This document shows, piece after piece, positions 18,042 through 26,747 of a DNA stretch of 64,000 bases. The stretch lies in the NCBI RefSeq assembly GCF_037203765.1, contig NZ_JBBCAS010000004.1:1-64000 (forward strand), given 5' to 3'. A model generated the notes under the pieces. That model saw only the letters and a list, made by a program, of their open reading frames with translations, made no database searches and was not told the DNA's origin. The stretch is from Sediminicola sp037203765. Its GTDB lineage: Bacteria > Bacteroidota > Bacteroidia > Flavobacteriales > Flavobacteriaceae. Every line of letters starts with the position of its first letter. Position 1 is the stretch's first letter. Position numbers and translations under genes: made by a program.

Positions 18042-18437
18042 TTACCCCCTATTCTTAAGAATTGCGATCAAATCTTCTGCTTTCTCAAGGGCATTCAACT
18101 CTTCGGTTCCAACATACACTTCCAAGCCGTTACCGGTATCAGCAAGAATAATGGGGAAGGTAAATTTGTGCCCAAATTTGGACGCATACGCCTTGGAAAA
18201 CTCATCTTTATGCAAGAATTCCATTTCCACGGAAGACTGCAGCCTAAAGTTTTTCCAAAGGCTGTTTTCCGAAAACACCCCAAAAGTAATGTCGCACAGA
18301 TTGCACTCATAGGTTTTGGGGCTCAGTATCTTGTGCGCCATATCCATTACCGCATTTCTCTTCCCAGAATTGGCATTGTAAATGAAAAGTAATTTTTCTT
18401 TGGTTACTGCTGTCCTACTGTTGTCCATATCAACCAT
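18042..18437 (-). CDS. Conserved hypothetical protein with CxxC motif
   Basis: This 131-residue soluble protein is not assigned to a characterised family. It opens with a beta strand and a loop KLLFIYNANSGKRNAVMDMAHK, followed by CNLCD (about residues 46-50) and a C-terminal beta-rich half. The order strand, loop, helix, CxxC resembles neither a classical thioredoxin nor a P-loop well enough to name it. Short intergenic distances to engB and gldC are the only context. A start at the Met at 18428 is equally possible. Confidence 0.7.
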   Translation of the reverse strand: MVDMDNSRTAVTKEKLLFIYNANSGKRNAVMDMAHKILSPKTYECNLCDITFGVFSENSLWKNFRLQSSVEMEFLHKDEFSKAYASKFGHKFTFPIILADTGNGLEVYVGTEELNALEKAEDLIAILKNRG

Positions 18438-18473
18438 TAAGTCACATCAAAACCAAAATACTTACAGATGTGC

Positions 18474-18809
18474 CTATTTCTTGAGCTCCAACTTCTCCGC
18501 GAAATAATCACAGAAATCCTTCATGGTCGCAGTCATTTTCTCATCTTGTGTAGCTTTCATAAAGGTATCGGACAAGGAAACCAGAGTCTGATGAAAGAAT
18601 ACTTTCATTTCATCCACCGGCATATCCTTGGTCCATAAATCTATTTTAAGGGATTCCTGATTTTTGCTGTCCCAAACAGAAAGCAACATGGCCTTGGCTT
18701 CCTCATTGTTGATACCACCATCCTGTGCGGACCAGCTCAATTTTTCCGGAACCCTATTTTCATCTACAGCTACCCTTAACGTTATCTCTGAAGTTACTAG
18801 TTTTGACAT
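18474..18809 (-). CDS. gldC: Gliding motility protein GldC
   Basis: GldC is a small soluble protein (111 residues here, the usual length) whose loss impairs gliding in Flavobacterium johnsoniae. The sequence starts MSKLVTSEITLRVAVDENRVPEKLSWSAQDGG and ends with a helical acidic tail, the family pattern. It follows gldB by 65 bases on the same strand, the order seen in F. johnsoniae, so the two are co-transcribed. Its molecular role is not known; it probably assists GldB. Confidence 0.92.
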   Translation of the reverse strand: MSKLVTSEITLRVAVDENRVPEKLSWSAQDGGINNEEAKAMLLSVWDSKNQESLKIDLWTKDMPVDEMKVFFHQTLVSLSDTFMKATQDEKMTATMKDFCDYFAEKLELKK

Positions 18810-18874
18810 TTCAATATTTTTTATTTTAATCGATTGATTTCCTTGAAAACCTTAGATACTTTACCCCTTATGCC

Positions 18875-19837
18875 CTATTTACTGGGCTTGTATTTAGACC
18901 TTCTGAACACCTCTTCGGCAGGAAGACCCAACATCTGCTGCAGGGTCACATTGTTCTTTTCCATAAACGACCTTACAATTTCCCACCCAATATACCTTCC
19001 GATACGTCCGGGCGACTCATTGTCCAATTCCAACTGAAATTTTGAGAAAGGTGCCTGGTCCAAGAACCGCATTCCAAGTTTGGCGTCCGTGCTGTACAGG
19101 AGTTCGCGCTCAATAAAATAACGCCAGATCATTTCTTCATTGACCTTGGCCCATTCCAATTCCTCTGGAGTGTATCCAATTTTTTTCGCATCCAATTCCA
19201 ATGGCAAAAGCTTATCCTTCAGGTAAAGCTCCTTACCATAATAGATCAGTTGTGCCAGGAAGGTACGCTCCCCTGGATACGGATTTACCATTTTTGCAAA
19301 TGCTGCAGCCACATCGCTCACCATATACTCCGCATCCAGACCAAAGGAAATATATTTCTGTATACCGCCATAAAACTTATGTTCCGGTCCCAGATAGTTG
19401 TCCAGTCCAATGATCAACAATGAATCGGCCAATATGACCCGATTGTTATAATCCACATCGGAAGTAATCGTCACAACCGTTGGTACGCTAAAGTTTGGGA
19501 AGTAGTATTTGGCATGTTTAAAAAACAATTCCAGATCCCTGGTCTGCTTGTCAAAATTTGGAAAAGCAGTTCCCACTTCCTCCAAAAGCTCCCTTTGCAG
19601 GGTATCCTTTAATTTTGTTTCCCAAATACTATCGGGATATTGGGCAGGAAACAGATACGGGTACGTCTTTTTAAGCACAGGGATATCCAAAGGCCCGGCT
19701 TTGGCAAAATCCCTATCAAAACGTAAAACCTTTACATCAACATCTATATTCTGAACCTCTTCCTTGACTTTTTGATCCTCACCACAGGCCATAAGTACAA
19801 AACACAGCCCCAAAATCAGTACAATTGGATTTTTCAT
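18875..19837 (-). CDS. gldB: Gliding motility lipoprotein GldB
   Basis: GldB is a 320-residue lipoprotein required for flavobacterial gliding. A lipoprotein signal peptide ends at FVLMAC with the lipidated Cys18; acidic residues follow the Cys. The mature part is one globular domain whose closing region (HxGxxEEVFRRSKYKP-like LGLPAEEVFRRSKYKPSK) is typical of the family. Together with gldC it forms a two-gene operon, divergent from nadE. Other gliding or type IX secretion genes are not nearby except gldA, 24 kb away. Confidence 0.93.
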   Translation of the reverse strand: MKNPIVLILGLCFVLMACGEDQKVKEEVQNIDVDVKVLRFDRDFAKAGPLDIPVLKKTYPYLFPAQYPDSIWETKLKDTLQRELLEEVGTAFPNFDKQTRDLELFFKHAKYYFPNFSVPTVVTITSDVDYNNRVILADSLLIIGLDNYLGPEHKFYGGIQKYISFGLDAEYMVSDVAAAFAKMVNPYPGERTFLAQLIYYGKELYLKDKLLPLELDAKKIGYTPEELEWAKVNEEMIWRYFIERELLYSTDAKLGMRFLDQAPFSKFQLELDNESPGRIGRYIGWEIVRSFMEKNNVTLQQMLGLPAEEVFRRSKYKPSK

Positions 19838-19894
19838 CTAAAGTAATTACTGCTACACTTTAATATTAAGCGCTTACGCTTTATTTTTACGGAG

Positions 19895-19902
19895 CAAAGT
19901 TA
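19895..19902 (-). promoter_or_regulatory. Probable -7 box for gldB
   Basis: The minus strand reads TAACTTTG, matching TAnnTTTG, in the 92-base gap between the divergent gldB and nadE. It lies 58 bases upstream of the gldB ATG. No clear -33 partner is seen. Confidence 0.4.
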
Positions 19903-19929
19903 ATTGTTTTCAACTTAAAAAGGACTTCT

Positions 19930-20718
19930 ATGCAAACGGAAAAAGTTATAGATCATATCGTAAAATGGCTAAAAGATTATGCAACCAATGCCAAAAGCAA
20001 GGGATTTGTAATTGGTATTTCCGGGGGCATTGATTCCGCCGTAACCTCAACACTCTGTGCCAAAACAGGGCTGGACCTTTTGTGCTTGGAAATGCCCATC
20101 CACCAAGCCGAAAATCAGGTGGACAGAGCCAGTAGACATATAAACTGGTTGGAGAAGAATTTCCCAAGGGCAAAAAGACAAGAAGTGAACCTAACGCCCG
20201 TATTCGATCAATTGGTTGCCTCCCTCCCTCCGGTAGAGACAGAAGAGGAACGTTTTATGTCCTTGGCCAATACCCGTGCAAGATTGCGCATGACCACGCT
20301 TTACTACTTTGCCGCACTGGAAGGGTACCTGGTTGCCGGAACCGGAAACAAGGTTGAGGATTTTGGGGTCGGATTCTATACCAAATACGGAGATGGGGGT
20401 GTAGACCTTAGTCCTATTGCTGATCTCTTGAAGACAGAAGTGTATGCCATCGCCGAAGTACTTGGAATAAACCAGGAGATCATCAAGGCAGCACCTACAG
20501 ATGGACTTTGGGGTGATGACAGAACGGATGAGGACCAAATAGGAGCATCCTATCCCGAATTGGAATGGGCCATGAAAATGAAGGAAGAAGGTAAAGCTGA
20601 AAGTGATTTCACAGGAAGGGAAAAAGAAGTTTTTCGTATCTTTATGAGATACAACACTGCCAACCAACATAAGATGATTCCGATACCGGTTTGTGAGATA
20701 CCCATTGCTTTAAAATAA
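19930..20718 (+). CDS. nadE: NH3-dependent NAD+ synthetase
   Basis: NadE amidates nicotinic acid adenine dinucleotide to NAD+ using ATP. The 262-residue protein has the PP-loop ISGGIDSAVTS (residues 30-40), GTGNKVEDFGVGFYTKYGDGGVDLSPIADLLKTEVY (about 138-172) and the DGLWGDDRTDEDQIGASY substrate segment. It lacks the N-terminal glutaminase domain of the larger NadE type, so it uses ammonia. It is a single gene with its own upstream region shared with gldB. Confidence 0.96.
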   Translation: MQTEKVIDHIVKWLKDYATNAKSKGFVIGISGGIDSAVTSTLCAKTGLDLLCLEMPIHQAENQVDRASRHINWLEKNFPRAKRQEVNLTPVFDQLVASLPPVETEEERFMSLANTRARLRMTTLYYFAALEGYLVAGTGNKVEDFGVGFYTKYGDGGVDLSPIADLLKTEVYAIAEVLGINQEIIKAAPTDGLWGDDRTDEDQIGASYPELEWAMKMKEEGKAESDFTGREKEVFRIFMRYNTANQHKMIPIPVCEIPIALK

Positions 20719-20888
20719 CCACTTAGCAGAAAATAGCGTAAATAAGACGAATAAAATGCCAAAAAATGGGTGATTTGTCAAAAAAAACCAACATTTGTTT
20801 CAGGAATTAAAGATTTTAACCTTACATTACCTGTCAGTATTTTTTTATGATGAAGTAAGTGACGTTGGGATCTACAAAACAAAGCATA

Positions 20889-21518
20889 ATGATAAAAGTT
20901 TTAATTGCAGACAATCATCCTATTGTCCGAATGGGCATCAAACACGTATTGGAAGCTGCTTCTGATTTTGAGGTCATTGATGACGTTTCGAATACTGACG
21001 AGCTGTTTAAAAAATTGGAAAGAGTAACTCCAGATGTGGTCATTTTAGAAATGGATATTCCTGAAATCAATGGGATTGCCGCTTTGAGAAAAATGAAACA
21101 GGATTTTCCCGATGTCAAGGTTCTAATTTATAGCGGACAATCAGAGGATGTTTATGCACTTAGTACCATTAGAGCTGGCGCCTATGGATATTTGTCTAAA
21201 GTAGCCGATATAGATTACATCATAACGGCCACACGAAAAGTTAGCGAAGGCAATATGTTCATAACCAATGAATTGGCCCAGCGACTGGCATTTGATGAAG
21301 GCACCCAAAAACCAAGAAGATTTTTCAGAAAACTCTCTTCCAGGGAGGTTGAAGTCTTGAAATTATTGGCCAGCGGAAAAAGAAATAAAGAAGTAGCACT
21401 AGGGCTGAACCTCAATGAAAAAACGGTCAGCACCTATAAGGCCAGATTGATGAAAAAATTAAATGTGGACAATCTCGTAGATCTATTGCAACAAGCAAAG
21501 GCATTGGAACTTTATTAG
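20889..21518 (+). CDS. NarL/LuxR-type response regulator, Glu at the phosphosite
   Basis: This 209-residue two-domain protein has a receiver domain (1-120) and a LuxR-type helix-turn-helix (about 145-205, LSSREVEVLKLLASGKRNKEVALGLNLNEKTVSTYKARLMKKL). In the receiver, the position of the phosphoacceptor Asp is Glu54 (VILEMDIPEING), and the acidic pair at the N-terminus reads ADNH, not ADDH; the Ser (IYSG) and Lys (YLSK) are kept. It probably does not work by ordinary phosphorylation. No histidine kinase is adjacent. The Met at 20889 is preferred over 20859 because it starts the receiver fold. Target genes are unknown. Confidence 0.9.
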   Translation: MIKVLIADNHPIVRMGIKHVLEAASDFEVIDDVSNTDELFKKLERVTPDVVILEMDIPEINGIAALRKMKQDFPDVKVLIYSGQSEDVYALSTIRAGAYGYLSKVADIDYIITATRKVSEGNMFITNELAQRLAFDEGTQKPRRFFRKLSSREVEVLKLLASGKRNKEVALGLNLNEKTVSTYKARLMKKLNVDNLVDLLQQAKALELY

Positions 21519-21541
21519 ATCTTCACTAAAGTTATATCAAA

Positions 21542-21568
21542 AGCCATGGTAAAAACCGTGGCTTTTTT
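21542..21568 (+). terminator. Terminator after the response regulator gene
   Basis: An 8-bp stem (21542-21549 with 21556-21563, one G-T pair) and a 6-base loop are followed by TTTTTT. It lies 24 bases after the stop codon and before the convergent end of dnaG. Confidence 0.8.
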
Positions 21569-21579
21569 GTTTATAAAAA

Positions 21580-23559
21580 TTAGGACAGCACCCTATTCAA
21601 TTTCTTGTTGAGCAATTTGTTCAACTGCAGGTAGTTCATGATTTCCTCGAGCGTTTCCCTATGGTCTTCCTCCATATTCTGGGTATTCTGCTGTAGAACG
21701 TCTATTCTCCTTTTGATCAGAAAACAACGAAGCGTAAGGATGGTCTCACTGACCAATTGTGCCACTCCTACCTTTTTCTCTTTTGGATAAATATCCTTCC
21801 GTTCCCAATCGTGAAGCACATACTTATCCTCCTCCATCAAAATGGAAGAAATTTCGGATACCAGTTCCTGGTCCAACTCCGACAAAAAACTGTTGATAGC
21901 AAAGTCTTCTTTCTCGTTGAGGCCTTCGATCAGCTTATAGTAGATATTCTTAAATTGCTCATGGGTAAGCTCTATCTCATCTTCTTGAAGGTCCAAATAT
22001 ATTTTCTCATATACCTTGGCCTCCAGAACCTCGGGTTCCAAAACCAAATCCCCAGATTCGTTCTCTTTAAGGATCAGATCTTCAAATTCCTGTTTCTGAT
22101 TGCCGTACAATAGCAAGAGCTCAATGAGTTTTCGTTCCAATTCATATTGGACATCTACCTTTTCAACCGCCTTCTTATCGTTCTTTACCACTTCAAATGC
22201 CCTTTGCTCCTGAGGGGCCTTTTTAGCAGCCTCGGCCATATCCTTTTTACCGATCTGAGCCAAAGTATTGAACAGGACCGCTTCGGAAATGTTCATGATA
22301 CTGGCACATTCTTGGACATAGATCTCCCTTTGGATCCTATCGGGGATCTTGGAAATACTATGTACGATATCCCTCACGGTATCGGCCCGTTTGATGGGAT
22401 CGTTCGCAGCCTCCTCAACCAAAAGTGAAGCCTTGAACTGTATGAAATCCTTGGAATTGTCTTGCAAATAGGCAATCACATCCTCATAGGTATTATTCTT
22501 TGAAAAGCTGTCGGGATCCTCTCCTTCCGGAAAGGTACATATCTTAACATTCATGCCCTGTTCCAAAATAAGGTCGATCCCCCGCAACGATGCCCTTAAC
22601 CCTGCAGCATCCCCGTCAAACAACACCGTAATATTTTTGGTAAGCCTATTGATCAACCTGATCTGATCTGGCGTAAGGGCGGTACCACTGGAAGCGACAA
22701 CGTTATGTATCCCCCTTTGGTAAAACTGTATCACGTCTGTATACCCTTCTACCAAATAGCAATTGTCCTCCTTGGCAATAGCTTGTTTGGCGTGAAAGAT
22801 CCCATAGAGGACCTTACTTTTGTGGTAGATATCACTTTCCGGAGAATTGAGGTACTTGGCCGCCTTTTTGTCGTTGGTGAGAATTCTACCCCCAAATCCC
22901 AAAACCCTCCCACTCATGGAATGAATGGGAAACATGACCCTGCCCTTGAACCTATCAAATTTTTTGGTTTCTCCGCCACCTGGATTTTCCTTGATAATGG
23001 TCAGACCCGTTTTTTCGAGGTATTTTAATTGATACCCTTTGTCCAAAGCGGTATTGGTAAAAGCATCCCATTGATCCAAACAATACCCAAGACCCCATTT
23101 CTCAATAGTTTCGTCAGTAAAACCACGTTCTTTGAAATAGCTAAGCCCTATGGCCTTGCCCAGCTCTGTTTCCCTGAGGGTTTCCGTGAAATATTGTTGC
23201 GCATATTCGGAGACGAGGTACATACTCTCCCTTTCATTGGCCTCTTCCTTTTGTTCGCTGCTCTGCTCGGTCTCTTCAATTTCAATATTGTACTTTTTTG
23301 CCAAATATTTAATGGCCTCCGGATAGGTGAAATGTTCGTGTTCCATTAAAAAAGCAACAACATTCCCTCCCTTCCCACTGGAAAAATCTTTCCAGATCTG
23401 TTTTACCGGGGAAACCATAAAACTAGGGGAGCGCTCATCGGTAAATGGACTGAGGCCCTTGAAGTTGGATCCCGACTTTTTGAGCTGTACAAAATCCCCA
23501 ATCACCTCTTCCAATCTGGCGGTTTCGTATACTTGGTCTATGGTAGATTTTGAAATCAA
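21580..23559 (-). CDS. dnaG: DNA primase DnaG with degenerate zinc finger
   Basis: DnaG makes RNA primers at the replication fork. The 659-residue protein keeps the full domain order: an N-terminal CHC2-type domain (1-95), the RNA polymerase/TOPRIM core (about 250-350, with VEGYTD and LFDGDAAG), and a C-terminal DnaB-interacting region. In the first domain the four zinc ligands are gone: Ser37, Thr40, Asp58 and Ser61 stand where CPFH and CxxC are expected (SPFTDERSPSF, WKDFSSGKGG). The surrounding fold residues are conserved, so the domain is probably intact without zinc. Confidence 0.95.
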   Translation of the reverse strand: MISKSTIDQVYETARLEEVIGDFVQLKKSGSNFKGLSPFTDERSPSFMVSPVKQIWKDFSSGKGGNVVAFLMEHEHFTYPEAIKYLAKKYNIEIEETEQSSEQKEEANERESMYLVSEYAQQYFTETLRETELGKAIGLSYFKERGFTDETIEKWGLGYCLDQWDAFTNTALDKGYQLKYLEKTGLTIIKENPGGGETKKFDRFKGRVMFPIHSMSGRVLGFGGRILTNDKKAAKYLNSPESDIYHKSKVLYGIFHAKQAIAKEDNCYLVEGYTDVIQFYQRGIHNVVASSGTALTPDQIRLINRLTKNITVLFDGDAAGLRASLRGIDLILEQGMNVKICTFPEGEDPDSFSKNNTYEDVIAYLQDNSKDFIQFKASLLVEEAANDPIKRADTVRDIVHSISKIPDRIQREIYVQECASIMNISEAVLFNTLAQIGKKDMAEAAKKAPQEQRAFEVVKNDKKAVEKVDVQYELERKLIELLLLYGNQKQEFEDLILKENESGDLVLEPEVLEAKVYEKIYLDLQEDEIELTHEQFKNIYYKLIEGLNEKEDFAINSFLSELDQELVSEISSILMEEDKYVLHDWERKDIYPKEKKVGVAQLVSETILTLRCFLIKRRIDVLQQNTQNMEEDHRETLEEIMNYLQLNKLLNKKLNRVLS

Positions 23560-23668
23560 AGCAGTAGTTTAGAGTGGGCTTAAAAGTAACAAAATAGGAG
23601 CGCTTTTGAAAGAGAAATCTATTGCATAACTTTACACCAGTAAGGACGAAAGAAAAAGCCATTAAAAC

Positions 23669-23914
23669 ATGATCTTATTTTTGGGCACAAAATCGGGCAA
23701 GGAAGAAACCAAATTATTGGCCGGTATTTCCTGTCCCTATTGCAAGCAAACCAATACCCTGAGCGCAATCACCTCCCCTACCTATTTCCATCTTTTCTGG
23801 ATCTCCCTTTTCAAAGTATCCACCAACCATTTTGTGGAATGCTCCCACTGTAAAAGGGCCTACTACAAAAATGAATTTACACCGGAAATGAGGCAAGCCT
23901 TGGGTATTGACTAA
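23669..23914 (+). CDS. Small zinc-ribbon protein
   Basis: This is an 81-residue protein with two CxxC knuckles, CPYC (about residues 22-25) and CSHC (about 58-61), and a hydrophobic hairpin between them (YFHLFWISLFKVS). This matches the small zinc-ribbon proteins often annotated next to unrelated housekeeping genes; the partner is unknown. It is divergent from dnaG and convergent with the barrel protein gene. It has no signal peptide. Confidence 0.8.
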   Translation: MILFLGTKSGKEETKLLAGISCPYCKQTNTLSAITSPTYFHLFWISLFKVSTNHFVECSHCKRAYYKNEFTPEMRQALGID

Positions 23915-23948
23915 GTTACATCCTCACCCTAACCACCCTGTTCACAGA

Positions 23949-25016
23949 CTACATATCAAACCTAAGACCCAGTGATATGTTCCGCTGTTCAACTACCGCA
24001 TCCTTGAACAAAGGATTAAGATCGTATTTGAAATATAACAGGGTCCCGCCAAATCCGGTATAGGCGCTAATTCCATAAATGAAGTTACTTGAATTGTAGT
24101 CTCTTTTAATTTTGTCCTTAATATCGTCCCCATCAATTTCATATTTTAATTTTTGACGTGTACCCATATTAACACCACCATAGACTCCTACTCCAATTCT
24201 GAATTGTTTATCCACAGCGTAGCGAATAGCATTCTCCGATGTGGTAACTTTGGAAGGCCCGAATTCTAAATGTACGGGAAAAACCAAATTATCCATTCTT
24301 AGTTTCGCTTTTTCCAAGTCGTTCGGAAATTCCTCTAGGACGGTCTGGTCCCCATCTGTTGCAAAATATTGATTATCAGTAGGCTTCAAACCGTTGAATT
24401 GAAATGAAACACCGTAATGCAACCTCATAAAATTGGAATTTTCAAAAACCCTGGTTCTCCATGCCCAACCAATTTCAAAAAATCTACTTCCCCCGATTTT
24501 ATAGGGAGAATCCTCCAATGTCTGACCCTCTATTAAAGAATTGTTCAAACCAAACGCCATGACCAAATCCGAATAGGTACGGCGGTCATAAGCCTGTTCT
24601 GCCTTCTTTTTATTCGAATTGACGGCCAAAAGCGGCCTATTATCCTTATCAATTCCCAATCTAAGTTTCCATTGCAAAGTATCTGACGCAATACCTAAAT
24701 ACTCTTCATTGGGGTTACGTTCCAACAACAATATTTTATTATCAATGATTGCCAACCTGTTCTCTATGTTCAGCGCCCGTTTCTTTGCCGCCTCCTGCTT
24801 AAGGTTTTGAGCCTCCTCCTCCGTTATCTTTTTGACTTCCAACAATTTGTTGATCTCCAAAATTTCCAATTTCAACGCTTCCTTTTCCTGGTCCGTTACT
24901 TTATTTCTAGAATTTTTCAATTCTTCCACCCTATTTCTACTGGCTTCCTGGGCATACCCATTTCCGCTGAAGACCAAGATTGCCACTAACACTAATAACA
25001 CATTTAAAGTTCTCAT
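23949..25016 (-). CDS. Secreted coiled-coil/beta-barrel protein
   Basis: The 355-residue product has a Sec signal peptide (VLLVLVAILVFSGNGYAQ), then a charged helical region (about 25-105) rich in Glu/Lys/Leu with a heptad pattern, and a C-terminal part (about 150-355) with alternating hydrophobic residues and Gly/aromatic turns ending in ISLGLRFDM, typical of an outer-membrane beta barrel. I do not recognise a named family. It is the last gene of the sigma factor operon and is a likely output or partner of that system. Confidence 0.75.
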   Translation of the reverse strand: MRTLNVLLVLVAILVFSGNGYAQEASRNRVEELKNSRNKVTDQEKEALKLEILEINKLLEVKKITEEEAQNLKQEAAKKRALNIENRLAIIDNKILLLERNPNEEYLGIASDTLQWKLRLGIDKDNRPLLAVNSNKKKAEQAYDRRTYSDLVMAFGLNNSLIEGQTLEDSPYKIGGSRFFEIGWAWRTRVFENSNFMRLHYGVSFQFNGLKPTDNQYFATDGDQTVLEEFPNDLEKAKLRMDNLVFPVHLEFGPSKVTTSENAIRYAVDKQFRIGVGVYGGVNMGTRQKLKYEIDGDDIKDKIKRDYNSSNFIYGISAYTGFGGTLLYFKYDLNPLFKDAVVEQRNISLGLRFDM

Positions 25017-25045
25017 AACTGTTCCGATTTTTTTCAGTCCCTTCC

Positions 25046-25073
25046 CGCCCCCATTCTTAATTGAATGGGGCGC
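25046..25073 (-). other. Intercistronic hairpin
   Basis: CCCCATTC (25049-25056) and GAATGGGG (25063-25070) form an 8-bp stem around a 6-base loop, extendable by GC pairs, between the membrane protein gene and the barrel protein gene. There is no T run on the minus strand, so it is more likely an mRNA processing or stabilising element than a terminator. Confidence 0.5.
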
Positions 25074-25119
25074 TAGAGGACTTTTGATTAATGATTGATG
25101 AATTTTTTACTTATTTTTT

Positions 25120-25887
25120 TTATTCATTCCGGGATGCAACAGCTGTTCGCACTTTTAGAAAACCGTCCCGCAGGGCTTCAAAAATCTGATCCCTAAAAGT
25201 CCGGTCCATTTCACCTTCTACCTGTACCAACAAAGCCATGGCATCTACCGTATTATTCTTGAGAAACAATTGTTCCTTAATTATTTCCTGTTGCGCACCT
25301 CTCATCAAGGAATCTATTTCCACATCGGTGACTTTCACTTGGTTTTGCTCCAGCAAACCAATCTGTTCCATCATTTGGGAGATTTTGGAATCAATGACCT
25401 CCTGGGTCTGTAGAGGCAAATCTCCGTTGGATTCGCCTGTAATTTGGCCGGCAACAGCTCTAGTTCCGGTCTTTGATCGGTCTGAAATGTTGCTTTCGTT
25501 ATCCTTTTTCTCATTGGCTACCGAATTTTCAGCAATACTTCCCAAAATATTTTTCTCTCTAATATTTTTGTCCTGTTTTTCCCCTTGTTGCTCGGTACTA
25601 CGGTTACTAAGCTGCTGTTTTTCACTGGAAGTTTGTACATTTTCCGTGTCCACCACTTGATCCACCTCAGTAGCAGTTTTGCCCCGACCCATGATATAAA
25701 TGGAAGAGACCAAAACAACGCCTATAAATCCGGCTGCTATACCATACCAAAAGATGCTATTGGGGCGACCAGGTCTTTTGGTCGTATTGATCTGGGAAGC
25801 TATGGCTTCCCATGCGTTTTCGGATGGCTCTATTTTCCTCCGATCCAACTTATCCTTCATCTGTTCTTCAAACTTCATGGGTGCCAT
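25120..25887 (-). CDS. Membrane-anchored anti-sigma-like protein
   Basis: This 255-residue protein has a short cytoplasmic N-terminus (1-43, with LDRRKIEPSENAWEAI), one transmembrane segment (about 45-66, IFWYGIAAGFIGVVLVSSIYIM) and a low-complexity Gln/Glu/Asn-rich outer region followed by a helical tail. The position 84 bases downstream of an ECF sigma factor gene and the topology suggest that it is the cognate anti-sigma factor, though no zinc-binding or FecR motif is visible. Confidence in the function is modest. Confidence 0.65.
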   Translation of the reverse strand: MAPMKFEEQMKDKLDRRKIEPSENAWEAIASQINTTKRPGRPNSIFWYGIAAGFIGVVLVSSIYIMGRGKTATEVDQVVDTENVQTSSEKQQLSNRSTEQQGEKQDKNIREKNILGSIAENSVANEKKDNESNISDRSKTGTRAVAGQITGESNGDLPLQTQEVIDSKISQMMEQIGLLEQNQVKVTDVEIDSLMRGAQQEIIKEQLFLKNNTVDAMALLVQVEGEMDRTFRDQIFEALRDGFLKVRTAVASRNE

Positions 25888-25971
25888 AATAACTCTAATT
25901 AATGTTCAACTGTAATCAAAACTCCTACCTACCCCTGCGAAATCAAATGGCAGCAAGGCTATTCACAATCA

Positions 25972-26538
25972 CTAAGGGGTATGTATTTGTCCGTAGGCCG
26001 CCAAAGACCTTAATTCTTCCTGTAATCGTTTCCTCGCCTTGTACAATTGCGACTTGGAGGTACTTTCAGAAATCTGCAGCATTTCGGCGATCTCACTATG
26101 CTTGTAACCCTCCAAAGCATAGAGTCCAAATACCAACTTATACCCCTCTGGCAAGGCGTCAATTAAGGTTTGAATTTCATTTACCTCCAGTTCAGAACCT
26201 ATGGAAACATAATCTTGTGATTGATTATCGAGCATTTCCCCATCAAATACAATGGGCTGCTGTTTTCTGAGATAGGTGATGCATTCCCTCACCATTATTT
26301 TCCGGATCCATCCCTCAAAACTACCCTCATGCTTAAAAGAGTTCAAGTGGGTAAATACCTTTAAAAAACCTTGAACCATAACATCCTCAGCAAACTGCAA
26401 ATCCTTGATATATTGCCTGCAGACACTCAGCATTTTAGGAGAATGCCTCTCATACAGCCATTGCTGAGCCTCGCGCTTCCCAGAAGCTGCCTTTTTGATC
26501 AGGAGCTTTTCATTGGTATAAAAAGTAATTATTTTCAA
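25972..26538 (-). CDS. ECF-type RNA polymerase sigma factor
   Basis: The 188-residue protein has the sigma-70 region 2 pattern (ERHSPKMLSVCRQYIKDLQFAEDVMVQGFLKVFTHLNSFKHEGSFEGWIRKIMVRECI, about 30-95) and region 4 (about 125-180, LPEGYKLVFGLYALEGYKHSEIAEMLQISESTSKSQLYKARKRL). It lacks regions 1 and 3. It heads a three-gene operon with a membrane protein and a barrel protein. The target promoters are not known, though autoregulation is usual for this type. Confidence 0.93.
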   Translation of the reverse strand: MKIITFYTNEKLLIKKAASGKREAQQWLYERHSPKMLSVCRQYIKDLQFAEDVMVQGFLKVFTHLNSFKHEGSFEGWIRKIMVRECITYLRKQQPIVFDGEMLDNQSQDYVSIGSELEVNEIQTLIDALPEGYKLVFGLYALEGYKHSEIAEMLQISESTSKSQLYKARKRLQEELRSLAAYGQIHTP

Positions 26539-26747
26539 AGCGGGTTGGTGTTGAGTTCTATTTTTATAGACGCTCTAAAATTAAAAAAGGTTGCTTGGAA
26601 GAGTAAAAAAAGTCCAATTATTTTCAAAAGCCCTTATTATTTACAACTTAGCGAAGATCAAAGTTGTTTTAGTTATAGGTCCAATGCTAGCACACCAGCA
26701 TTTAGCATGATAGCTGGCCACGATACTACAATAGTATTGCTTGAATT
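26539..26747. other. Intergenic region, no feature recognised
   Basis: The 209 bases between the start of the sigma factor gene and the end of the polyprenyl synthase gene hold AT-rich sequence with a small palindrome (TGCTAGCA near 26685) and no convincing TAnnTTTG box, ORF or RNA. The sigma operon promoter must lie here but may follow an ECF-specific consensus. Confidence 0.5.

Noticed and set aside
26680..26720. Small palindromes in the gap before the sigma operon
   Set aside because: Short, no flanking promoter boxes and no repeat elsewhere in the window.
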